This document shows positions 1 through 4,700 of a stretch of DNA of 7,682 nucleotides, piece after piece (within the stretch, counting starts at the first letter, position 1; each line of letters opens with the position of its first letter). Position numbers and translations under genes: made by a program. The stretch lies in NCBI GenBank assembly GCA_934699065.1, contig CAKUWD010000134.1, positions 1 through 7,682 of the forward strand, in the 5' to 3' direction. The notes beneath the pieces were generated by a model that saw nothing but the letters and a program-made list of their open reading frames with translations, did no database searches and was not told the origin of the DNA. This DNA is from an uncultured Treponema sp. (GTDB taxonomy: Bacteria; Spirochaetota; Spirochaetia; Treponematales; Treponemataceae).

Positions 1-1166
1 TAACTGGTTCCTGTATTTAAGTTACGAACGGCAATTGCTTTAAGTCCCGGATACTCTGAAAGCTTGACATCAATTTGTGCTGCTTTTCCATCTTCTGCAG
101 GAGTATATGGAATTTCTTTTTCACTTCCATCTTCCATTACTGCATACAAAATTGAATTCGTTTTTACAGGTTCGAGTGGAGCAGGAGGTTCCGGTGGTAG
201 ATTCAGATTTGTGTCAGAAAGATTATTTGAAATAATAATTCCACCGTATTCGGCTGTTCCTGCATCCGGCAATTCCGGTTGTATTAAGGTTTTATTAATT
301 TCTGGTGTAATATCCTCAGTTTCTTTTTGTGTAATTGTAAACTGAAGGTGTAAGTCTGTATCGCGTAAGATTTTTTCGGGAACTTTTACCTGATAAGCTC
401 CTCTTGGTTCTACTGTAGCTGTCTGTTTTTCTTCATCATATTTTGTATTTGTAAGTGAAAGAGACGGCATGTAAACCGGCTCGTCATATTCAATTTTATT
501 TACAGGAAGTATTTCTGTCTGTGAGCTTGCAAAAGTCTGTGTCTGCGATTTGATTTTATCGACCATACCAGAATCAAAGGCAAAGGTTTTTGCATCATCT
601 TCAAATATGAGGCGGTTTTCTTTACCGGTTGGAACGGCTTCTATAAGCAGGGATTTATTTCCGGCACTGGCTCCAATTATTGATGATTTTATGATATTGT
701 TGCCACGCTTATTTATTGCATTAGAAAAATCTTTAAGAGTGCCACCTTTCCAGTTAAAAGTTATCTGTTTTTCGCCAACTTTATATGTGTAAGTTCCTAC
801 AGGAACCTTAAAATCATTTTCAAGTTCATCTGTTAAAAAACGATCTGAGGATGCAGCTTGAATTACATCAACTTTAAAAGACTGAATACTTGCACTGCGG
901 TTTGCTTCTGCAGTGATTGCATATTCTTCTGTAGATGAGGTGAGTTTACTGTTAAAAGGATTTTCGAAAGAATAGAGAGTTTTAGTGTTGTCTCTAAGAG
1001 AGGACAATTTTGTGTTAATGTCGCGCCAGGCGTTCTTCTCAGTTTTTAACGATTCTAATTGATTCTGCTCCCTCGTGAGAGGAATACGCTCAATTTTCAT
1101 GAGCTTTTCAACAGTATCGTTTGTATTGTACTGGTCGGTAACGCCTGGTATGTTCAGTCCAGCCAT
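1..1166 (-). CDS. fliD: Flagellar filament cap protein FliD (HAP2), N-terminal part, cut by window edge
   Basis: An open frame with no stop runs from ATG at 1166 to the left edge, giving 388 codons; the C-terminus lies outside. FliD caps the growing filament and guides flagellin folding; in spirochaetes this happens in the periplasm. The N-terminus (MAGLNIPGV, then a helical stretch with VEKLMKIERIPLTREQNQLE at about residues 19-38) is typical of the FliD N-terminal domain, and residues about 40-110 keep the 'W-R-D-I-N-T-K-L-S-S-L' coiled-coil pattern. A proline-rich linker (PPEPPAPLEP, residues about 323-333) separates two beta-rich parts of the middle region. The start lies 3 nt after the flaG stop, with no good Shine-Dalgarno (only GAAG-like inside flaG), so translation is probably coupled to flaG. 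Gene order supports the call. Residue numbers are approximate. Confidence 0.93.
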   Translation of the reverse strand, partial: MAGLNIPGVTDQYNTNDTVEKLMKIERIPLTREQNQLESLKTEKNAWRDINTKLSSLRDNTKTLYSFENPFNSKLTSSTEEYAITAEANRSASIQSFKVDVIQAASSDRFLTDELENDFKVPVGTYTYKVGEKQITFNWKGGTLKDFSNAINKRGNNIIKSSIIGASAGNKSLLIEAVPTGKENRLIFEDDAKTFAFDSGMVDKIKSQTQTFASSQTEILPVNKIEYDEPVYMPSLSLTNTKYDEEKQTATVEPRGAYQVKVPEKILRDTDLHLQFTITQKETEDITPEINKTLIQPELPDAGTAEYGGIIISNNLSDTNLNLPPEPPAPLEPVKTNSILYAVMEDGSEKEIPYTPAEDGKAAQIDVKLSEYPGLKAIAVRNLNTGTS

Positions 1167-1169
1167 ATT

Positions 1170-1553
1170 TTAAATTACTTCGTCGAACATTGAGCCTATG
1201 GCTTTTCTGATGCGAAGCTTAAGTTTCTGCATGTCTTCTGACGGAATCTGCTTTATAACCTGATTAGTTGCTGAATCTACGATTGAAACAACAACACTGC
1301 CAAGTTCTTTGTTCACACTGAACTGAAGCTTGTTCCCGCCAACCATTTCTGTCATTTTCTGCAGCGCCTGAGTATCTGCCTTTAGTTCGGCCATATTCTG
1401 TTCGATATTCTGCGCTACCTGGGCTCCTGTGGGAGTTATGGATTGAGCAGCAGCCTGTTGTACAGTATTGCCTGCTGTATTCTTGTTAATGTTGTAAAGA
1501 GACTGGCCATCCATTGCCACATGAACCATTGAATTCGTATTAATTGTATTCAT
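1170..1553 (-). CDS. flaG: FlaG family flagellar protein
   Basis: The protein has 127 residues. FlaG proteins are small and usually lie between flagellin and fliD genes; they influence filament length or assembly, but the mechanism is poorly known. The first 70 residues are polar and rich in Gln, Asn and Ala (low complexity, probably disordered). The conserved FlaG core follows at residues 76-127: LQFSVNKELGSVVVSIVD, then a tract ending in VIKQIPSEDMQKLKLRI, matching the family pattern 'L-x-F-x-V-x-x-E...V-I-x-Q-I-P-x-E'. The start at 1553 is backed by a strong Shine-Dalgarno, AAGGAGGAG at 1558-1566. The gene lies 114 nt after the upstream flaB, beyond a terminator-like hairpin, and 3 nt before fliD, so flaG-fliD looks like one translational unit. 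Confidence 0.9.
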   Translation of the reverse strand: MNTINTNSMVHVAMDGQSLYNINKNTAGNTVQQAAAQSITPTGAQVAQNIEQNMAELKADTQALQKMTEMVGGNKLQFSVNKELGSVVVSIVDSATNQVIKQIPSEDMQKLKLRIRKAIGSMFDEVI

Positions 1554-1567
1554 AGTTCTCCTCCTTG

Positions 1568-1610
1568 AAAAAAATGGAAAGGGAAGGGGGGCGCATACCC
1601 CTTCCTTCCA
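1568..1610 (-). terminator. Terminator-like hairpin between flaB (FlaB3-like) and flaG, probable attenuator
   Basis: In the minus-strand RNA, TGGAAGGAAGGGG (1598-1610) pairs with the C/T-rich arm at 1575-1589. This gives about 13 bp with two single-base bulges, or an uninterrupted inner 6-8 bp of GC-rich stem depending on register. Seven T residues follow at once (1568-1574). This is the layout of an intrinsic terminator. The flaG Shine-Dalgarno starts only 1-2 nt after the T tract, so flaG and fliD must be made from read-through or from an unseen promoter. The structure probably lowers flaG-fliD output relative to flagellin. Confidence 0.72.
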
Positions 1611-1667
1611 TATTTCAAATCAAAAAGATGACATCCAGTTATCTCTTTAATTCATTTTTTTTAATTA

Positions 1668-2516
1668 CTACTGCAAGAGTGCCAATACAGTCTGTGACTG
1701 GTTATTAGCCTGAGCGAGCATTGCGGTTCCAGCCTGTGTGAGAATGCTGTTCTTTGTGAATTCAACCATCTCAGAAGCCATGTCTGTATCACGGATACGG
1801 CTTTCTGCAGCCTGGGTGTTTTCAGCAGCAATGTTTACGCCTTTTGCAGCCATTTCGAAGCGATTCTGATATGCACCAAGATCTGCTCTCTGCTTGTTAA
1901 CCTGAGTTAATGCAGCATCAACAGCACCAAGTGTCATATTTGCTTCTTCTGGTGAATTGATTGTGATCTGTTCATCGCCACCCTGTGCACCTTTAAGTCC
2001 AAGAGCTGATGCTGTCATAGTACCAATGTAAACGCGAGCGTTCTGGTCCATGTTTGCACCGATCTGGAACTGCATTGTGCTGTCGCCTTCAACTGCGAAG
2101 CGTCCAGTAAGCATATTCATGCCGTTGAACTGAGCAACACTTGCAATGCGGTCAACTTCAGCAACGAGCTGTGATACTTCAACCTGAATCTGCATACGAT
2201 CTTCATCGCTGTAGATACCGTTTGCAGCCTGAACAGCAAGTTCACGAACACGCTGGAGAATGTCTGTTGTTTCAGCAAGATAACCTTCGGTTGTCTGGAT
2301 GAAAGAAACACCATTCTGGATGTTCTTTGAAGCCTGGTTCAAACCACGGATTTGGCTGCGCATCTTTTCAGATACAGCAAGTCCTGATGCATCGTCACCG
2401 GCGCGATTGATGCGTTCACCAGATGAGAGCTTCTCCATGTTTTTCATGATTGACTCATTAGAGAGGTTAGTCACACGATCTGCATAGAGTGAGCTCATAT
2501 TGTGATTAATAATCAT
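1668..2516 (-). CDS. flaB3: Periplasmic flagellin, FlaB3-like core filament protein
   Basis: A 282-residue flagellin that forms the core of the periplasmic filament. The N-terminal D0/D1 region starts MIINHNMSSLYADR and contains KLSSGERINRAGDDASGLAV (29-48), KMRSQIRGLNQA (51-62) and FIQTTEGYL (72-80). The conserved QFNGMNMLTGRF lies at 129-140. A short centre follows with MQFQIGANMDQ (148-158), then the C-terminal D1/D0 helices with NKQRADLGAYQNR (207-219), ESRIRDTDMA (238-247) and GTAMLAQAN (263-271). There is no D2/D3 insertion, as is usual in spirochaetes. The 'MQFQIGANMDQ' centre and position next to flaG-fliD suggest FlaB3 rather than FlaB1/2, but the subtype is inferred. The chain ends LLQ, whereas its paralogue ends LLR. 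The Shine-Dalgarno GGAGG at 2524-2528, 7 nt upstream, fixes the start. Family assignment is certain; subtype is about 60% sure. Confidence 0.97.
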   Translation of the reverse strand: MIINHNMSSLYADRVTNLSNESIMKNMEKLSSGERINRAGDDASGLAVSEKMRSQIRGLNQASKNIQNGVSFIQTTEGYLAETTDILQRVRELAVQAANGIYSDEDRMQIQVEVSQLVAEVDRIASVAQFNGMNMLTGRFAVEGDSTMQFQIGANMDQNARVYIGTMTASALGLKGAQGGDEQITINSPEEANMTLGAVDAALTQVNKQRADLGAYQNRFEMAAKGVNIAAENTQAAESRIRDTDMASEMVEFTKNSILTQAGTAMLAQANNQSQTVLALLQ

Positions 2517-2542
2517 ATTTGTGCCTCCATGTTTACTTAAAA

Positions 2543-2565
2543 ACTTAAAGCCTCGTGCTTTAAGT
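2543..2565 (-). promoter_or_regulatory. Leader hairpin upstream of the second flaB start
   Basis: ACTTAAAGC (2543-2551) and GCTTTAAGT (2557-2565) form a perfect 9-bp stem with a 5-nt loop (ACGAG in the RNA). Five T residues follow in the minus strand (2539-2543), and the flaB Shine-Dalgarno lies about 15 nt after the hairpin. It could be a weak attenuator or a translational control element. The loop region carries the motif AAGCACGAG, also present in the leader of the upstream flaB. Confidence 0.55.
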
Positions 2566-2579
2566 CCTGCAGGTGAAGG

Positions 2580-2607
2580 CTAAATCAGTACTGCGCCTCT
2601 GATTTAG
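2580..2607 (-). promoter_or_regulatory. Stem-loop at the presumed 5' end of the second flaB transcript
   Basis: CTAAATCAG (2580-2588) and CTGATTTAG (2599-2607) form a perfect 9-bp stem with a 10-nt loop. If the weak promoter at 2616-2641 is real, transcription would begin near 2609 and this hairpin would sit at the very 5' end of the mRNA, a position that commonly protects abundant mRNAs from decay. The stem is seen directly; the role is inferred. Confidence 0.5.
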
Positions 2608-2615
2608 TTTCAGAC

Positions 2616-2641
2616 CATTCAGCAGGAATAGTCAGTCTTTT
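2616..2641 (-). promoter_or_regulatory. Degenerate sigma-28-like promoter candidate for the second flaB
   Basis: The minus strand reads AAAA (2638-2641), 14 nt, then GCTGAATG (2616-2623), a partial match to the flagellar -10 GCCGATAA. The bases just before the -10 (CTATTCCTGC) are identical to those before the clear sigma-28 -10 element of the first flaB promoter, which suggests common origin. The match is weak, and read-through from the upstream flaB is an alternative. The rest of the 350-nt gap holds hairpins at 2543-2565, 2580-2607 and 2802-2837, and an imperfect inverted repeat at 2620-2664; no gene is visible in it. Confidence 0.3.
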
Positions 2642-2664
2642 TTCAAAACCGACTGTTCCTACTG
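2620..2664. repeat. Imperfect inverted repeat in the flaB-flaB spacer
   Basis: CAGCAGGAATAGTC (2620-2633) is the reverse complement of GACTGTTCCTACTG (2651-2664) at 12 of 14 positions, with a 17-nt loop. One mismatch becomes a G-U pair in minus-strand RNA. It overlaps the candidate promoter of the second flaB, so it could be an operator or a remnant of promoter duplication. Confidence 0.4.
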
Positions 2665-2801
2665 TCACCAGCAATCCCATGGGGACACTTATGTCAAAGA
2701 ACAATGCTCCGCTGAAAACGGGCATATTGAAATCAATAATTTCTTATTAATTTACGATGTTTTGGAGTAAAAAAAGGGAGAGTTACAATAAAACACCGCG
2801 C

Positions 2802-2837
2802 TAATTAATAGTCGTCATTACTGACGACTATTAATTA
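2802..2837 (-). terminator. Perfect 16-bp hairpin downstream of the first flaB (mRNA 3' structure)
   Basis: TAATTAATAGTCGTCA (2802-2817) and TGACGACTATTAATTA (2822-2837) are exact reverse complements around a 4-nt loop. The hairpin begins about 30 nt after the flaB stop codon (2867-2869). Neither strand has a tight T tract directly after it (minus strand continues GCGCGGTGTTTTATT), so it may be a 3' stabilising structure or processing site rather than a strong terminator. Partial termination here would set the ratio of the two flagellins. Confidence 0.6.
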
Positions 2838-2866
2838 TAACTCACTATCTTCGTAAAGACAAGTGA

Positions 2867-3727
2867 TTATCTCAACAAGCTGAGTACATTCTGGCTCTGG
2901 CTGTTTGCCTGAGCCAGCATTGCTGTACCTGCCTGCTGAAGTACAGAATTCTTTGTGAACTCTACCATCTGTGAAGCCATATCAGTATCACGGATGCGTG
3001 ATTCTGAAGCCTGGAGGTTTTCAGCACCAATATCCAATCCCTTAACAGTAAGTTCAAGGCGGTTCTGATAAGCACCAAGATCAGCACGCTGTTTGTTGAT
3101 CTTCTTCAATGCTTCGTCGATAGTTCCGATTGCGCGGTTGGCATCTTCCGGTGTAGCAAGTGAAATTTTAGCTTCTGTACCAAGTTCACGTACTCCAAGA
3201 GCTGCTGCAGACATAGTACCGATAAATACCTGTACTCTCTGATCCATGTTAGAACCAATGTGGAACCACATAGAACCAGTTACAACATTTTCTCCAGTAG
3301 GCTGTGCGAAACGGCCAGTAAGCATGTTCATTCCGTTAAACTGAGCGGAACTTGCAACGCGATCAACTTCAGAAACAAGAGCCGAAATTTCAACCTGAAT
3401 CTGCATACGATCTTCTTCAGAATAGATTCCGTTTGAAGACTGAACTGCAAGCTCACGAATACGCTGCATGATGTCAGTTGTTTCCTGGAGGTAACCCTCT
3501 GTTGTCTGGATAAAGCTGATACCATTTGAACAGTTCTGTGAAGCCTGACGCAATCCGCGGATCTGGCTGCGCATCTTTTCAGATACAGCGAGTCCTGAAG
3601 CATCATCACCTGCACGGTTGATTCTTTCGCCTGAAGATAATTTCTCCATGTCTTTGTTAAGACTGAGACCTGTTACTCCGAGCTGACGATTGGCAAACAT
3701 TGCCGACATGTTGTGGTTGATAACCAT
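2867..3727 (-). CDS. flaB1: Periplasmic flagellin, FlaB1/FlaB2-like core filament protein
   Basis: A 286-residue flagellin, the promoter-proximal gene of the filament locus. It shares the signature blocks of its neighbour: KLSSGERINRAGDDASGLAV (29-48), KMRSQIRGLRQA (51-62), FIQTTEGYL (72-80), QFNGMNMLTGRF (129-140), NKQRADLGAYQNR (211-223), ESRIRDTDMA (242-251) and GTAMLAQAN (267-275). The centre, TGENVVTGSMWFHIGSNMDQ (144-163), is of the FlaB1/FlaB2 type of treponemes rather than FlaB3; flaB1 is used tentatively. It has no D2/D3 domains. A cysteine at residue 66 (QNCSNG) is odd, because bacterial flagellins usually lack cysteine. The Shine-Dalgarno AAGGAGG at 3734-3740 supports the start. 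It is expressed from a sigma-28 type promoter through a leader of about 150 nt with several hairpins. Confidence 0.97.
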   Translation of the reverse strand: MVINHNMSAMFANRQLGVTGLSLNKDMEKLSSGERINRAGDDASGLAVSEKMRSQIRGLRQASQNCSNGISFIQTTEGYLQETTDIMQRIRELAVQSSNGIYSEEDRMQIQVEISALVSEVDRVASSAQFNGMNMLTGRFAQPTGENVVTGSMWFHIGSNMDQRVQVFIGTMSAAALGVRELGTEAKISLATPEDANRAIGTIDEALKKINKQRADLGAYQNRLELTVKGLDIGAENLQASESRIRDTDMASQMVEFTKNSVLQQAGTAMLAQANSQSQNVLSLLR

Positions 3728-3750
3728 AGTATTCCTCCTTGGAATGTGAG

Positions 3751-3770
3751 CAGAAGAATCCTTTCTTCTG
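3751..3770 (-). promoter_or_regulatory. Leader hairpin with AGGA loop, candidate CsrA binding site
   Basis: The minus-strand RNA reads CAGAAGAA-AGGA-TTCTTCTG: a perfect 8-bp stem with GGA presented in a tetraloop, located 10 nt upstream of the flaB Shine-Dalgarno (AAGGAGGAA, which also contains GGA). CsrA family proteins bind GGA in hairpin loops, and flagellin leaders are classical targets (B. subtilis hag; CsrA also affects flaB in Borrelia). The structure is seen; CsrA binding is inferred and no csrA gene is in the window. Confidence 0.5.
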
Positions 3771-3781
3771 TTTGAAAAGAT

Positions 3782-3828
3782 GCAAAAATGCGTAAATGTT
3801 TTACAAGGCTACATCTACACATTTTTGC
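3782..3828 (-). promoter_or_regulatory. Long stem-loop in the flaB leader
   Basis: GCAAAAATG (3782-3790) and CATTTTTGC (3820-3828) are exact reverse complements enclosing 29 nt, with a smaller GTAAA/TTTAC stem inside (3792-3804). Further upstream in the same leader, TGACTC (3839-3844) and GAGTCA (3865-3870) form another possible stem. The leader from about 3881 to 3728 is therefore mostly structured. Confidence 0.5.
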
Positions 3829-3887
3829 CCGAAACGCCTGACTCGTGCTTCTACGAAGTCGATAGAGTCATAACACTTCTACATTGA

Positions 3888-3915
3888 ATATCGGCAGGAA
3901 TAGGATAATACTTTA
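3888..3915 (-). promoter_or_regulatory. Sigma-28 (FliA) type flagellar promoter of flaB
   Basis: The minus strand reads TAAAG (from 3915), and the TAAA core (3912-3915) is separated by 16 nt from GCCGATAT (3888-3895). The consensus is TAAA-N15-GCCGATAA, so the -10 differs at one base and the spacer by one. AT-rich sequence lies directly upstream. The predicted start is near 3881, giving a 5' leader of about 150 nt. This promoter likely drives the flaB-flaB-flaG-fliD cluster. Confidence 0.85.
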
Positions 3916-4000
3916 ATAAAAATTTCAAAAAAATATAAAGTGTTTTAAAATAATTTTGTTGAGTTATCGCAAAAGTTCCTGCCAATATTTTCTTACGACT

Positions 4001-4017
4001 GAGCGGAGCGGAGGGCT
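4001..4017. repeat. Short GC-rich GAGCG tandem repeat abutting the rdgB stop
   Basis: GAGCG-GAGCG-GAGGG (4001-4015) is a run of three related pentamers ending at AGGGCT (to 4017), in an otherwise AT-rich spacer. It lies directly after the rdgB stop codon on the minus strand, where it reads AGCCCTCCGCTCCGCTC. The 7-mer AGCCCTC also closes the inverted repeat at the right end of the window (7676-7682). It may belong to a dispersed intergenic repeat; two partial copies are thin evidence. The rest of the 3916-4000 stretch is AT-rich without other clear elements apart from the inverted-repeat arm at 3976-3989. Confidence 0.35.
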
Positions 4018-4018
4018 A

Positions 4019-4672
4019 CTAGAAATTGTCGATGATTCTTTTTAGAGCGCGAACTGCTTTTCCGCGGTGTGAAATTGCGTTCTTTTCGTCTGCAGAAAGT
4101 TCTGCAACAGTTTTATTGAATTCTGGGAGGAATACAATAGGGTCGTAGCCAAAACCGCCGCTGCCGGCCTGCTTTGAAATATCATCAATTAAAGTACCTT
4201 CAAAAGTTTCCTGAGCTACGAAAAGACGGTCTGGTCCGCAGTACATTACCATTGCACAGGTATAGTGGCAGGAGCGTTCCCCGTGAAGGTATGCACCTTT
4301 TGGAAGGTTTCCAGATTTTATGGCTTCGTTTGTTTGTTGAATGAGGAAAATATTCTGTTCTTCCTGAGAGATTTTACTTCCGTCAGGCTTTCCATGCATA
4401 AAAGAAGGACCTGCGTATCGTGAAGAGAAAATGCCAGGCGCTCCACCCAAAGCGTCTACGCAAATTCCCGAATCGTCTGCAATAACAGGGCAGCCTACGA
4501 TATCATAAAGAGTACGTGCCTTAATCAGACTGTTTTCGTAAAAAGTTGTTCCTGTTTCATCAGGATCAAAATCAATTCCTTCATCAGAAGGAATAAGTAT
4601 TGTGTGTTCAGGTAAAAGTTCACACATTTCTCTTTTTTTGTTTTTATTTCCGGTTGCTAAATAAATTTTCAT
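4019..4672 (-). CDS. rdgB: dITP/XTP pyrophosphatase (RdgB/HAM1 family)
   Basis: The 217-residue enzyme hydrolyses non-canonical purine triphosphates (dITP, ITP, XTP) to monophosphate plus pyrophosphate in the cytoplasm, keeping damaged bases out of DNA and RNA. The family signature is complete: N-terminal ATGNKNKK (6-13), DETGTTFYENSLIKA (38-52), ADDSGICVDALGGAPG (65-80) with the catalytic acid in DDSG, SSRYAG (83-88), the GSGGFGYDP nucleotide loop (170-178), and ELSADEKNAISHRGKA (191-206). The start at 4672 is preferred because family members begin right at the 'IYLATGN' strand. The frame stays open upstream, with ATGs at 4708 and 4756; the 4708 start would overlap the upstream stop (ATGGCTAA) and add a 12-residue basic extension. 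No good Shine-Dalgarno precedes either start, fitting translational coupling to the upstream gene 28 nt away. Confidence 0.93.
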   Translation of the reverse strand: MKIYLATGNKNKKREMCELLPEHTILIPSDEGIDFDPDETGTTFYENSLIKARTLYDIVGCPVIADDSGICVDALGGAPGIFSSRYAGPSFMHGKPDGSKISQEEQNIFLIQQTNEAIKSGNLPKGAYLHGERSCHYTCAMVMYCGPDRLFVAQETFEGTLIDDISKQAGSGGFGYDPIVFLPEFNKTVAELSADEKNAISHRGKAVRALKRIIDNF

Positions 4673-4700
4673 TCTTTTAATATAATGAAAAAGTATTTTT

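Noticed and set aside
64..345. Open frame of 93 codons on the plus strand
   Set aside because: It is antisense to fliD, whose frame has full family similarity, and its product has no recognisable pattern. The same holds for the plus-strand frame at 550-792.
2117..2487. Open frames on both strands inside the second flaB
   Set aside because: They are out of frame with, or antisense to, a highly conserved flagellin and have no ribosome sites; the frame at 3328-3615 in the first flaB is the same case.
2692..2697. TTGACA on the minus strand as a sigma-70 -35 for the second flaB
   Set aside because: No acceptable -10 is found 15-19 nt downstream (the bases there read TTGCTG).
1668..3727. Tandem flaB genes as a recent duplication or one as a pseudogene
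   Set aside because: Both are intact with good ribosome sites and differ clearly in the centre and leader, fitting long-standing paralogues as in other treponemes.
3728..3880. Known metabolite riboswitch in the flaB leader
   Set aside because: The stems do not match any riboswitch core I know, and the gene is flagellar; protein or RNA-based control is more likely.
4001..4015. CRISPR or other array from the GAGCG repeats
   Set aside because: Only three short contiguous units with no spacers.
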